From NCBI RefSeq assembly GCF_029892095.1, contig NZ_JARZAE010000004.1, forward strand, positions 310,001 to 374,000: a stretch of DNA of 64,000 nt, given 5' to 3'. Positions 17,447 through 26,510 of the stretch are shown here, in pieces (the first letter of the stretch is position 1; every line of letters begins with the position of its first letter). The DNA comes from Kitasatospora sp. MAP12-44. Lineage in GTDB: Bacteria > Actinomycetota > Actinomycetes > Streptomycetales > Streptomycetaceae. The notes beneath the pieces are model-generated. The model made no database searches, was not told the DNA's origin, and saw only the letters and a program-made list of their open reading frames with translations. The translations under genes were made by a program, and so were the position numbers.

Positions 17447-18571
17447 TCAGCTGATCAGATCGGTGTGTACGGCGGACAGTGCGGTGAGGACCTGGTCGAT
17501 CTCGTCGTCCCGCATGTCCGAGTGGACCGGCAGGCAGATGTGGCGGGCGCAGACGTCCTCGGCCACCGGCAGCGGTCCGTCCGCGTACTCGGCCAGCACC
17601 GGCTGGTGGTGCAGCGGCAGGTCGTACACCTCTCCGGGCAGGCGCACTCCGAACCGCTCGGCGGTCTCGCGCTTGAACCGCGCGCGGTCCACGCCCTCCG
17701 GGAGCAGCACCACGTACTTGTAGAAGTTGCTCCGGCAGCCCGGCGGCTCGACCAGGGGGACGAGACCGGGCAGGTCGGCCAGCGCGGCGGTGTAGCGGTC
17801 CGCGACCTCGCGACGGGTCTCGATGAACTCCTTGAGCCGGCGCAGGTGGATCTCGCCGATCGCCGCGTGCACCTCGCTCAGCCGCCAGGAGTAGCCCTCA
17901 CGGACGTGGTGGTTGGCGTTGAAGGAGCCCTTGCCCTGGTCCCGGTAGACCCGTGCCTCGTCGCGAAGCCGCTCGGAGGAGGTGACCAGCATGCCGCCCT
18001 CGCCGCTGGTGGTGACCTTGGTGGCGTAGAACGAGAAGGCCCCGGCGAAGCCGAACGAGCCGGCGAAGCGGCCGTCGTAGGTGCAGCCGTGCGCGTGCGC
18101 CGCGTCCTCGATCAGGGGGATGCCACGGTCGTCGCAGAGCTGCCGGATCGCGTCCACCTCCGGTGTGATCAGCCCACCGACGTGGACGAGCAGGACGGCG
18201 GCGGTCGCGGGGGTGAGGGCCGCCTCGACGGTGGCCGCGCTCAGCGCGAAGGTCGCGGCCTCGACGTCGGCGAAGACCGGCCGGCCTCCCGCATGGAGCA
18301 CGGCCGCCGCGGTGGCGTAGAAGGTATTGGCGGGAACCACCACCTCCCGGTCCGCGACGCCCGCGATCCGCAGGGCGATCTCCAGCGCCGCGGTGCCGCT
18401 GTTGACGGCGATCGCGTGCGGGACCTCGTGTACGGACGCGAACGCGGTCTCGAACCGCTCGGTCCGGGGCCCCAGGGTCAGCGACCCGTCGGCCAGTATC
18501 TCCACGACTGCGTCGGCAACCGCCGACCGGTCGTCCTCCGCGAACACGACTCGCGCGGCAGGTACATCCAC
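17447..18571 (-). CDS. DegT/DnrJ/EryC1/StrS family PLP aminotransferase
   Basis: 374 residues from a GTG with GGGAGG six bases upstream. Motifs: VNSGTAALEIALR, VVPANTFYATAAAV, PLIEDAAHAHG and the PLP-lysine region SFYATKVTTSGEGGM, where the Lys of ATK forms the internal aldimine. C-terminal HHQPVLAEY and CLPVHSDM are standard for this family. The enzymes transfer an amino group to a keto-sugar nucleotide or to a cyclitol. It heads the operon with the epimerase and GT28-like gene. Its 5' region contains three 17-base tandem repeats (18600-18646). Confidence 0.88.
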   Translation of the reverse strand: MDVPAARVVFAEDDRSAVADAVVEILADGSLTLGPRTERFETAFASVHEVPHAIAVNSGTAALEIALRIAGVADREVVVPANTFYATAAAVLHAGGRPVFADVEAATFALSAATVEAALTPATAAVLLVHVGGLITPEVDAIRQLCDDRGIPLIEDAAHAHGCTYDGRFAGSFGFAGAFSFYATKVTTSGEGGMLVTSSERLRDEARVYRDQGKGSFNANHHVREGYSWRLSEVHAAIGEIHLRRLKEFIETRREVADRYTAALADLPGLVPLVEPPGCRSNFYKYVVLLPEGVDRARFKRETAERFGVRLPGEVYDLPLHHQPVLAEYADGPLPVAEDVCARHICLPVHSDMRDDEIDQVLTALSAVHTDLIS

Positions 18572-18599
18572 GCGGCACCTCCCACGCTCGGTGGATCAG

Positions 18600-18646
18600 T
18601 CACAGCTCAGGATCGGTCATAGCTCAGGATCGGTCACAGCTCAGGG
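18600..18646. repeat. 17-bp tandem repeats upstream of the DegT aminotransferase gene
   Basis: Two full units, TCACAGCTCAGGATCGG and TCATAGCTCAGGATCGG, and a partial third (TCACAGCTCAGGG) lie head to tail, ending 29 bases before the aminotransferase GTG. They sit where a promoter or 5' leader should be and may be iterated binding sites or replication slippage. Confidence 0.8.
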
Positions 18647-18776
18647 CATCACGTTACCCGGCATATCGGACCAAGCATGAGATATACCCCCAAGAGGGTT
18701 GCCGGCGGACTCGTGGTGCTGGTCCTGCACGGATATCGCGTTGTGGGTTCGGGGGCACCGCCCTAAGGTCACCGGC

Positions 18777-19157
18777 ATGTCTCCGTCTCTACGTGTTCCT
18801 CTACGACTTCGTATGCGTCAAGCACTGCCCGAAGCGATGCGCGCCCGCGACAAGGCCGCGGTGAGTGCCCTGCGCACCACGCTTGCCGCGCTGGACAACG
18901 CCGAGGCGGTGCCCGTCGACGAAGCCGAGCTCCGCGGCATGGCCCTTGAGCAGTCGCCGGTCGGTGTCGGCACCACCGAAGCAGCGCGGCGTGAGCTGAG
19001 CGAGCGCGATGTGGTGGCTGTCGTGCGCGCCGAGGCCGTCGAACGACTGGAGGCTGCAGCGCAGTTGAGTGCGCCCGCGCACGCCGAACGGGCCGCGCGG
19101 CTCCGCGCGGAGGCCGCCGTGCTCCTTGGCTTGCTCGACGGTCCCGGCCGCGTGTAG
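18777..19157 (+). CDS. GatB/YqeY domain protein
   Basis: 126 residues. The pattern RMRQALPEAMRARDKAAVSA, then LRTTLAALDNAEAV and SERDVVAVVRAEAVERLEAA, matches the YqeY family, helical proteins related to the tail domain of the GatB amidotransferase subunit. Their role is unclear; a tRNA-linked function is assumed from homology. Compared with typical members the middle is normal and the end (LLGLLDGPGRV) is short. It precedes the radical SAM gene by about 30 bases on the same strand, so co-transcription is likely. Confidence 0.8.
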   Translation: MSPSLRVPLRLRMRQALPEAMRARDKAAVSALRTTLAALDNAEAVPVDEAELRGMALEQSPVGVGTTEAARRELSERDVVAVVRAEAVERLEAAAQLSAPAHAERAARLRAEAAVLLGLLDGPGRV

Positions 19158-19188
19158 GACACCAGGCCCGTTCATGCATGATGACGGG

Positions 19189-20547
19189 ATGAACAGCAGC
19201 GTCCAGCGCTTCCACGTCATTGTGCTGTCGAACTTCGCGAAGGGCTTCGACAAGTACGCGTTCGCCTATGGCAAGGCGGGGATTCCGGAGAGTACCTATC
19301 CCGACCGGTTCCACCTGCTGGCCCGTGCGGAGTTGGGTATCGGCATCGGCAAGGCGCGACGCCTGTTGGACCGTCTGGCCATTGCGGGCGACCGGCTGCT
19401 GGTGCTGGAAACCGCGGTGGACCCCGACAAGCTGGTACCCAACGTGTCGACCGGCCTCGGCATGGAACTGCACGAGGATCGCATCCGGCTGTCAGCCGTC
19501 CACGAACTCGACCAGGTAGGCGATGAGTTCACGCTGCGCCCGACCACCGTCGAGGACGCGATGGCGGCTTCCCTGCACCTGCACCTGGACCTGGACCTGC
19601 ACGGATCGGCACAGCGTCGCTACGCCGACCTGCGACCGCGCTCGGTTTCGCTTCTGCCGGTCGCCTCCGCCTGCCAGGCCCGGTGTTCGTTCTGCTTCTC
19701 CGCGGCTTCGATCTCCACCGACCAGGCGCCGGCACGGGTCCCGTGGGACGCGGTCGCCCACTGGCTGGAGCGCGCCCGTGCGGCGGGTGCCGAGCGTGCG
19801 GTGATCACCGGCGGCGGGGAACCCACACTCATACCGTTCGAGCAGCAACTGCGGCTGGTGTCCGCCTGTTCGGCGGCCTTCCCGAAGGTCGTCCTGATCA
19901 CCAACGCGCACACCCTGGCGAAGGGCCGGCACACTGACCGGGCCGGCCGACTGGCAGCCCTGAGCGCCGCAGGCCTGAGCGTGCTGGCAGTCTCCCGCCA
20001 CCATCACGACGACGACGCCAGCGAGCGGCTGATGATGCTGCGCACGCCGGTGGGCTCCGTGATCGACACCTGGCGCGTGGAACGTGACCGCTGGCCGGGG
20101 CTGCGGATGAGGCTGATCTGCGTGCTCCAGCACGGCGGCGTGGCCGACGCGACCGGCGTCGCCGACTACCTTTCGTGGGCCGCGGCTCTCGGTGTCGAGG
20201 AAGTCTGCTTCAAAGAGCTCTACGTCTCCACCAGCACCGAGTCGCTCTACTTCGACCGCGCCGCCAACGTCTGGAGCCGGGAGCACCAGGTCTCGCTCTC
20301 CGTCGTCACCCGGTTCGCCGCGCAGCACGGCTTCGAACTGGCGAGCCGCCTGCCCTGGGGCGCACCGGTCTACCACGGCAGCTGGGACGGCCGACCGATG
20401 CGGATCGCCGCCTACACCGAGCCCAGCCTGCTCTGGGAACGCACCAGCGGGATCGCACGCAGCTGGAACGTCCTGGCCGACGGACGCTGCTACGCCTCCC
20501 TGGAGGACCGGGCCAGCGAGATCGTGCCGGAAGGCGCAGCGGCATGA
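19189..20547 (+). CDS. Radical SAM protein
   Basis: 452 residues from the ATG at 19189; an in-frame ATG at 19174 is possible. The [4Fe-4S]-SAM motif is C162-x3-C166-x2-C169 (SACQARCSFCFS), followed by the SAM-binding GGGEPT at 208-213. The N-terminal 150 residues form an extra domain not seen in minimal members, with a repeat-like LHLHLDLDLHG tract; the C-terminal part has no second cysteine-rich SPASM motif, so a single cluster is expected. Radical SAM enzymes make the 5'-deoxyadenosyl radical. Its TGA overlaps the start of the aminotransferase-like gene (ATGA), so the pair should act together. The substrate is unknown. Confidence 0.85.
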   Translation: MNSSVQRFHVIVLSNFAKGFDKYAFAYGKAGIPESTYPDRFHLLARAELGIGIGKARRLLDRLAIAGDRLLVLETAVDPDKLVPNVSTGLGMELHEDRIRLSAVHELDQVGDEFTLRPTTVEDAMAASLHLHLDLDLHGSAQRRYADLRPRSVSLLPVASACQARCSFCFSAASISTDQAPARVPWDAVAHWLERARAAGAERAVITGGGEPTLIPFEQQLRLVSACSAAFPKVVLITNAHTLAKGRHTDRAGRLAALSAAGLSVLAVSRHHHDDDASERLMMLRTPVGSVIDTWRVERDRWPGLRMRLICVLQHGGVADATGVADYLSWAAALGVEEVCFKELYVSTSTESLYFDRAANVWSREHQVSLSVVTRFAAQHGFELASRLPWGAPVYHGSWDGRPMRIAAYTEPSLLWERTSGIARSWNVLADGRCYASLEDRASEIVPEGAAA

Positions 20548-21593
20548 GGTTCGACGAGTTCCAGGAATTCCGGCAGCGCCAACTGAGTGCTGTCCCGTCG
20601 CTGCTGGACGCCGCCGAGACCAATGTGTACCGGGCGCTTGCTCCGCTGCGACCGCAACCGCCGGGACCGCAACCGCCGGCCGACCTGAGCACGGTGTACC
20701 GGTGCGACCTCGCCCGTGCCTGGCTGCGGCGGTTCGAGCTGCCGGAGGAGTGGTCCGGCCGCGCCATGGTCTGTCGAGGGGTCCGTCACGGGCTCGGCGT
20801 GGTGTTCCACTGGCTGCGCGCCGTGCAAGCGCGGTTGTGGCTGCCCAGCGACGTGTACCCGGTGTACTTCGAGCTGGCCCGCGCCGCGGGCCTGGCGCCC
20901 GCGTCCTACCCGACGCTGCCGGCGCCGGCCCTGCCGGGCTCGCCGGGCTCGCCGGGCTCGCCGGCGGACGACCGGCCCGAATACCTGCTGCTCGCCAACC
21001 CCAGCAAGCCGCTCGGCCGGTACCTGTCCGACGCCGAGTGCGCCGCGGTGATTTCGTGGCTGCGGGAATCACCGCACCGCCGGCTGCTGATCGACAGCGT
21101 CTACGACCTGGGAGCCCCGTTCGCCGCCGGCACGCGGCGATTGCTGGACACCGGTCGCGCGGTCCTGCTGCATTCGGTCACCAAGGGATGGCTGTGGCCA
21201 CGCACCTTCGGCGTGGTCCTGCTGGGTCCGGCGGAAGCCGAACTGGCCGAAGCGTTCCGGGCGGATCCGCCGACGCCGGCACAGCTGAGGCTCGCCGACC
21301 GTCTGCTGACCGAGCACCGTGACGTGCCCCGGCAGGTCGTCGACGAACTGGCCGCACGGGCTGAGCGGTTGTTCGAACGGTTGCCGGACGAGGTGCTCGG
21401 GGCGATTCCCATGGCGAGCCGAACGTGTCCCGGCAACTACTTCTTTCCGGTGGAGATCCCGGCGCAGACGCTCCAGCGCGAGTACGGCCTGCTCGCCATG
21501 CCGGTCAGCGTGTTCAGCGTGTTCGGGGAGAGCCGCTGGTCCGGCTCCATCCTGACCAGCCTTGCCGACGCTTTCGGCCCGACGTCGCGGTGA
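20544..21593 (+). CDS. PLP-dependent aminotransferase-like protein (class I/II fold)
   Basis: 349 residues. Fold-type I landmarks: LLANPSKPLG (151-158, equivalent to the NPxNPTG substrate loop), LLIDSVYDLG (Asp184 for the pyridine nitrogen, Tyr187) and HSVTKGWLWPRTFG with the presumed PLP lysine K214 and Arg220. The N-terminal 60 residues are unusual and the 128-142 linker is a PGSPGSPGSP repeat. It is somewhat short for a class I aminotransferase. Overlap by ATGA with the radical SAM gene implies a shared pathway. It could also be a decarboxylase, lyase or C-C-bond-forming PLP enzyme. Confidence 0.75.
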   Translation: MRFDEFQEFRQRQLSAVPSLLDAAETNVYRALAPLRPQPPGPQPPADLSTVYRCDLARAWLRRFELPEEWSGRAMVCRGVRHGLGVVFHWLRAVQARLWLPSDVYPVYFELARAAGLAPASYPTLPAPALPGSPGSPGSPADDRPEYLLLANPSKPLGRYLSDAECAAVISWLRESPHRRLLIDSVYDLGAPFAAGTRRLLDTGRAVLLHSVTKGWLWPRTFGVVLLGPAEAELAEAFRADPPTPAQLRLADRLLTEHRDVPRQVVDELAARAERLFERLPDEVLGAIPMASRTCPGNYFFPVEIPAQTLQREYGLLAMPVSVFSVFGESRWSGSILTSLADAFGPTSR

Positions 21594-21627
21594 CGAGCCG
21601 CACCGGGCGGTGACGAGCCGCACCGGC
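21588..21627. repeat. 20-bp tandem duplication at the end of the aminotransferase-like gene
   Basis: The unit CGGTGACGAGCCGCACCGG(G/C) occurs twice head to tail (21588-21607 and 21608-21627). The first copy includes the stop codon at 21591-21593. It lies in the short space before the convergent lipoprotein gene and most likely reflects slippage. Confidence 0.8.
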
Positions 21628-21650
21628 GCGGGCGTCGAGGTGCGGCGCCG

Positions 21651-22298
21651 TCACATGCCGTGGTCCGTGCCGGTGCAGGCGTCGAGGTAGCGGGCGGCGG
21701 CGAAGTGCTGGCCGTGGTCGGGGAAGTACCACTCGACCGCCCGGTACGCCGTCCGGCCGCTGCACGTCCCGAGGTCGAACGCGACGACCTCGGCCTTCTC
21801 CGGGGTCCCGGTCGCGACGCTCTGCCCGGGGCCGACGTATTCGGCCGTGCCGGTGCCGGTGGCCGACGAGCCGCCCCAGGACGACCAGGTCAGGTGCTCC
21901 ACGAGGCCCGTCGGGTCGCCACCGTTGAAGACGGTGGCGGGCCGCGCCTGGCCGTATCCCTGCTGGTGCGGTGCCCACGACGCGCCGAGCACGGGCACCG
22001 TCGCCGCCCCGGCGGAAGTGGCGGTGGCGGTGGAAGTGGAAGTGACCGGGGCAGCGGCCGTGGCGGTGTGCGGCGGCAGCGGCCGCGCTGGGCGCTGCGT
22101 CCCGGTGGCGGCGGGGAGCGCGGTTCCCCCGGGCACCACGCCGCCCGGCGCGACACCGGCCGACGACGTGCCCGGCCCGGCACTCGGGGCCACGGTGGTC
22201 GGATCGCAAGCGACCGTCGCTGCCAGCAGCAGACCGGCCAACGAAGCCTTCGCCGCCAGTCCCACCGCTCTGCGCACCGTTCCGTCCAGACTTCTCAT
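21651..22298 (-). CDS. Probable lipoprotein of unknown function
   Basis: 215 residues from the ATG at 22298, which has GAGGAGG ahead of it. Arg residues, a hydrophobic segment and ATVAC give a plausible lipobox with the lipidated Cys about residue 31. A long Ser/Thr/Pro/Ala/Gly linker (about 32-100) follows, then a compact domain with two cysteines (LGTCSGRTAY, LDACTG) and several Trp/Tyr (TWSSWGG, AVEWYFPDHG). I do not recognise the domain. It would be tethered on the outer face of the membrane. Confidence 0.7.
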   Translation of the reverse strand: MRSLDGTVRRAVGLAAKASLAGLLLAATVACDPTTVAPSAGPGTSSAGVAPGGVVPGGTALPAATGTQRPARPLPPHTATAAAPVTSTSTATATSAGAATVPVLGASWAPHQQGYGQARPATVFNGGDPTGLVEHLTWSSWGGSSATGTGTAEYVGPGQSVATGTPEKAEVVAFDLGTCSGRTAYRAVEWYFPDHGQHFAAARYLDACTGTDHGM

Positions 22299-22454
22299 GC
22301 GTGGCTCCTCCTCGAACATCCGGACCGCCCCTCACGGCCGGCCCCGTCCGCTCAGAGGCAGAAACAGCGGTTCCCGGTTCCCACCCGTCGGGTTGCACGG
22401 AAGCGCACGGCGGCGCGCGGCGGCGGCCTCGCGCCGCCCTGACGCAAAGGGTGT

Positions 22455-24167
22455 TCACCCCGCGAAGAGGTGTGCGGAGGAGGCGATGAGGAGCAAGACG
22501 AGCGCCAGGGCCCCGACCGTGCGGGCGGCCTTCACCGACCAGGGTGTTCTCTCCTCCTGCACATTCCAGCGGTCCTGCGCGGAGGAGACGGGACCGGTCG
22601 GCGTCAGCGCCGTGTCCAGGTCCAGCCCCAAGTCCTCAAGGCGGTGGCGCAGTTCCGTGCCGCCTCGCTGAGCCGCCAGCACGGCGCTGACCAGAGCGTC
22701 GAGTTCTCCCCGCTCCAGCGCTGGGCAGTCCGCCACGACTGCGGCACCCCACTCGACGCGCCAGGTCGCCTGGCCGTCCGCGACCAGCAGCCGCTGGATC
22801 AGCGCGGCGGTGGCTTCGGCCAGCCAGCGTTCGCCCTCCCGCGGGGCCATCCGGCGCCCGAGGGCGGCCTCGCGCTGCACCAGCTGCTGGCGACGGCTTC
22901 CGACAGACTGGAGGACCAGGCTTGGTGGCACTCCCGCGAGAATCTGCTCAGCCGGCGCCACGCGTGAGACCGCTCGCAGCAGTCGGTCCACCTGGCGGGC
23001 CGATGCCGACTCCCCGACCGATGACAGCCACTGCGGCCAGGGCGTGGTCCGCAGGCAGCCGGCGGCGGGGAGGGCCTCGGCTCGTGCCCACGGTGTCCGG
23101 GCGAGCAGCGAGGCCAGCTCCAGGGCATCGTCGAGCGGCTTGGGGGTGGGTTCGCTGCCGCTCGGCGCGTCGGTCGGCTCGCCACGGCGCAAGCGCTCCG
23201 CCCGCTCGGTCAGACTCGGGTGCGGGTTCGGCCCGTCCTTGCGTGCGAAGGGCAGCGGAGCCTCCCGGAAGGCGTGCAGACCTTGCCGGTAGTGGGGCTG
23301 GTCCACGACGGCCGCGAAGGCCGCGAAGGGATCGTCCGGGATCACTCCCATGGCCAGGCTCGGGTGCAGGAGCCGCAGGCTGAAGTCGTGCCATGCACGG
23401 TTCGCGGCGTGGTAGGCATGCAGCGCTCTCAGCATCACCTCCGTGCCGACGACCTTCACCGCCGCACGGTCGGCAGCGAACTCGTGCTCGCGGCGTGCCG
23501 GCAGCACCGTGTGGTGGTAGACGGCCGCGAAGAGGAGCAGCGGACCCAGTGCGATCCGCTGGCACCTGCGCAGCATGCCGGTGGTCCTCAGGTCGGCCCG
23601 GGCCTGGCGCAGGGTGACGTCCAGCGCGTGCGAGGCCCGGATCGTCAGCGCACTGAAGCGGGTGTGCCGGGCGGCGTCGTGACCGAGTTCATGGGCCAGC
23701 ACCGCTCGCAGCTCGTCGGCGTCCAGCATGATCATCAAGGGCACGCCGACATACAGGAGCCGCTCGCCACCCAGCAGTCCCAGCAGGGCCGTCCGTTCGA
23801 CGGCCGCCGCGTTCGCGTCCATGATCAGGCGGACCTGGGCGGGCGGCCTGGCACCGATCCGCTCCGCCGACTCGTCGACCATGCGCCACAGTGCGGGGGC
23901 CTCCGCGCGGCTGAGCGGGAGCGAGTCCTCGCGCACCGGGGCCAGCGGCAGGACGGACCGCACCACATTGCCCACGATCAGCGCGGCGATGCTCAGGGCG
24001 GCCGGCGCGGCGTAGAACACGAACATGTACAGCCCTGTATCGAGGGCCACTCGGACGTTTCGCAGGCAGAAGAGGCCGAACCACAGCAATCCATAGGCGA
24101 CCACCACGGAGGAGAGGTACCAGCTGAACAGGATGACCAGGCCGGCCAGAGCCCGCATTCTCGCCAT
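22455..24167 (-). CDS. M48-family zinc metalloprotease, membrane-bound
   Basis: 570 residues. Two or three hydrophobic helices (about 8-32 and 46-72) precede the zinc site HELGH at 159-163, with the third ligand in the later EFAADRAA motif (about residue 229). A hydrophobic segment lies between them (GPLLLFAAVY) and another closes the protein (ALALVLLLIASSAHL), so both ends are at the membrane; the long region from 260 to 540 is soluble and not a usual part of HtpX. M48 enzymes degrade misfolded membrane proteins. The ATG overlaps the stop of the upstream gene by one base. Confidence 0.85.
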   Translation of the reverse strand: MARMRALAGLVILFSWYLSSVVVAYGLLWFGLFCLRNVRVALDTGLYMFVFYAAPAALSIAALIVGNVVRSVLPLAPVREDSLPLSRAEAPALWRMVDESAERIGARPPAQVRLIMDANAAAVERTALLGLLGGERLLYVGVPLMIMLDADELRAVLAHELGHDAARHTRFSALTIRASHALDVTLRQARADLRTTGMLRRCQRIALGPLLLFAAVYHHTVLPARREHEFAADRAAVKVVGTEVMLRALHAYHAANRAWHDFSLRLLHPSLAMGVIPDDPFAAFAAVVDQPHYRQGLHAFREAPLPFARKDGPNPHPSLTERAERLRRGEPTDAPSGSEPTPKPLDDALELASLLARTPWARAEALPAAGCLRTTPWPQWLSSVGESASARQVDRLLRAVSRVAPAEQILAGVPPSLVLQSVGSRRQQLVQREAALGRRMAPREGERWLAEATAALIQRLLVADGQATWRVEWGAAVVADCPALERGELDALVSAVLAAQRGGTELRHRLEDLGLDLDTALTPTGPVSSAQDRWNVQEERTPWSVKAARTVGALALVLLLIASSAHLFAG

Positions 24168-24598
24168 CAAGCCGCTTCGCCGTCTTCCCCGCCCTGCTTG
24201 AGCGCCTCGATGACCGTGTCCGCGTACAGCTCGGCCGTGCCCGCGTCCGCGCCGCTCCGGCGAACCGTTGAGAGCACGCGGGAACGGATCTCCAGCAGTT
24301 GGGCCGACGACAGGGGCGCCGGCTGCTTCGGGTGCCTGCGCAGGCGCCTCCACCACGCGTGCAGACCGCTCTCGATCACGACGCCCATCGCCGCATGCGC
24401 CACCATCAGGGCGAGTTCGGTGGCCTCGGGGGTGATGCTGTCGAAGCCGAAACCGTTGACCCCTTCGCGGCTGGCCACGTCCGCGGCGGCCCGCTCGTCC
24501 CAGGCGGCCGCGTGGGCATCGAAGCCGGCGAGCTCGTCGGGCACCAGCCGTTCGGGCGGCAACTTCTCCAGAACGGCTCGCGCGAGGCGCATCGACAT
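24167..24598 (-). CDS. Protein of unknown function coupled to the M48 protease
   Basis: 143 residues, mostly helical and charged, with one weakly hydrophobic stretch (TELALMVAHAAMGVVI) and a conserved-looking SAQLLEIRSRVL block. No signal peptide or motif is recognised. The TGA overlaps the ATG of the membrane protease gene (TTGATG), so this may be an adaptor or regulator of that protease. The function is unknown. Confidence 0.65.
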   Translation of the reverse strand: MSMRLARAVLEKLPPERLVPDELAGFDAHAAAWDERAAADVASREGVNGFGFDSITPEATELALMVAHAAMGVVIESGLHAWWRRLRRHPKQPAPLSSAQLLEIRSRVLSTVRRSGADAGTAELYADTVIEALKQGGEDGEAA

Positions 24599-24730
24599 CG
24601 GATCGCTCCAGTTCTCTAGGTCAACTACCTTTCACAGTAGGCCAATCAGGGGGTTGGCGAGGTGGAATCGCGGCTCCCGGCGCCGTGCAGCGGCCGCTGG
24701 AACGTCTGGACGCCCGCAGGTGAGTCCTGA

Positions 24731-26371
24731 TCAGCTGACGGTGACGACGATGGTGTGCCAGCCGGTGGAGCCGCTGGGGAACGGCGGGAGGCGGGTCTCC
24801 GGCTGGACAGCGCCGGTGCCGTCGGTGGCGCGGACCTCGATTCGGTGGGTGCCCGGCGTGGCGAGCCAGTCGTAGGTCCACTGGCGCCACACGTCACTGC
24901 CGTCCGCGTCCGCGAGTTGGGCCTGCGCCCAGGCCCCGCCGTCGATACGGACCTCGACCGCCTCGATACCCCGATGGGTGGCCCAAGCCACACCGGCCAC
25001 GGTCACCGGCCCGGTGGTCAGTCGAGCGGACCCCTGGGGCACGTCGATCCGCGAGGCCGTCTTCATCGGGCCGTAGCGGTCCCAGCCGCGGCGGACCCAG
25101 TAGGGGTCGAAGGCCGCGAAGGTGGTGAGTTCCAGGTCGACCACCCACTTGGTGGCGCCGGCGTAGCCGTAGAAGCCCGGGACGAGCATCCGGCACGGGA
25201 AGCCATGCACGACCGGCAGCGCCTCGCCGTTCATCGCCACAGCCAGCAGCCCCTCGCGTCCGTCCAGGACGGCCTCGAGCGGGGTGCCGGTGGTGAAACC
25301 GTCCGCCGACCGGCCCACCAACTGGTCGGCGCCCGCGCGTACGCCGGCCATCCGCAGGAGACCGGCCAGTGAGGCGCCGATCCATCGGGCATTGCCGACC
25401 AGCGGGCCGCCCACCTCGTTGGACACGCAGGAGAGCGTCAGGTCGTGCTCGTCCAGGGGCTGGTGGAGCAGGTCGTCGAAGGACAGTTCGATCGGCCGGT
25501 CGACCATGCCGCGGATCCGGAGCGCCCAGCTGCGGGGATCCACCTGCGGCAGCACCAGGGCGGTGTCCACCCGGTAGAAGGCGTCGGTGGGGGTGAAGAA
25601 GGGGCTCAGGCCCGCGACTGCCGGGTGCGCCGCAGGCGGGACCGGGGCCGCCCGGTGAGTCGGCGTCGGGATGCGCACGGCCGCGCGGGCCGCGCTGACG
25701 TCGTACCGGCTGGAGAGCAGTGCGCGCCCACCGAACCCGGCCAGCGCGGCGGCCGCCGCGCTGCCGGCGCCGACGGCCACGAACCCACGGCGGCTGCGGG
25801 CCTCGGCGGGCGACGGCGCGGGCGCGCCGCCCTCTGCTTCGGCTGCTTCGGCTGCTTCAACTCCTTCGGCTGGCTCGGCTGGCTCGGCTTCGGCGGCCTC
25901 GGGTGGCCAGCCCCGCCGGTAGAGGAGAACCAGCAACAGCATCGCCGCCGTACCCGCGAGCGCGCCCGCCACCGACGGCCACATCGCCGAGATCCCGGCC
26001 CCCGGACGCGTCGTCGCGGCAACCGCCCCCATCGCGCCAAAGCCCACCACGATCGCGGCGCCGAGCCAGGGCCGTCGCAGCGCCTGCGTCCCGGCCACCA
26101 CGGCGATCGCACCCAGCAGGATGAGGATGCCCGCCAGCAGCACCGCCTTGTCGCTCGTCCCGAACGAGCGGATCGCGTAGTCCTGCGTCGACGTCGGCGT
26201 CAGGTCGATCACGGCCGCCCCCACCGCCACCACCGGCACACTGCCCGGACCGGTGATGACGGCGAACAACTCACCGACACCGATCGCCACGCCAGCGGTG
26301 ATCAGCCCGATCACACCGCCGACGGCAACCTGCGCGAGCCACGGCAGCACCCACCACCGGATCACTCCCAT
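24731..26371 (-). CDS. Membrane-anchored molybdopterin-dependent oxidoreductase (sulfite oxidase family)
   Basis: 546 residues. The N-terminal 150 residues hold four to five transmembrane helices; an Ala/Glu-Pro linker (EAAEAEPAEPAE...) and a second hydrophobic/twin-Arg-like stretch (SRRGFVAVGAGSAAAAAL) lead into the catalytic part. Moco-domain landmarks: SWALRIRGMVDRPIELSFDD, the Cys that ligates Mo in LTLSCVSNEVGG, VVHGFPCRMLVPGFYGY and TKWVVDLELT. A C-terminal immunoglobulin-like dimerisation domain (WATHRGIEAVEVRIDGG to the end) completes the family layout. The catalytic part is expected on the outer face, reducing or oxidising a small oxyanion; the substrate is not known. Confidence 0.87.
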   Translation of the reverse strand: MGVIRWWVLPWLAQVAVGGVIGLITAGVAIGVGELFAVITGPGSVPVVAVGAAVIDLTPTSTQDYAIRSFGTSDKAVLLAGILILLGAIAVVAGTQALRRPWLGAAIVVGFGAMGAVAATTRPGAGISAMWPSVAGALAGTAAMLLLVLLYRRGWPPEAAEAEPAEPAEGVEAAEAAEAEGGAPAPSPAEARSRRGFVAVGAGSAAAAALAGFGGRALLSSRYDVSAARAAVRIPTPTHRAAPVPPAAHPAVAGLSPFFTPTDAFYRVDTALVLPQVDPRSWALRIRGMVDRPIELSFDDLLHQPLDEHDLTLSCVSNEVGGPLVGNARWIGASLAGLLRMAGVRAGADQLVGRSADGFTTGTPLEAVLDGREGLLAVAMNGEALPVVHGFPCRMLVPGFYGYAGATKWVVDLELTTFAAFDPYWVRRGWDRYGPMKTASRIDVPQGSARLTTGPVTVAGVAWATHRGIEAVEVRIDGGAWAQAQLADADGSDVWRQWTYDWLATPGTHRIEVRATDGTGAVQPETRLPPFPSGSTGWHTIVVTVS

Positions 26372-26510
26372 AGGTGACTACTCGGCGTCGCACCGCATGA
26401 GCCTGAGGCAGTTCCACTCTTCGGCCCAATGCCCGCTGAGGCACGCCGCTGCCAGGCCGGATCCCCGTCCCGTCAGGTTTCCCGTTCGGCTGAGGGTTTC
26501 GTGTCGCAGC

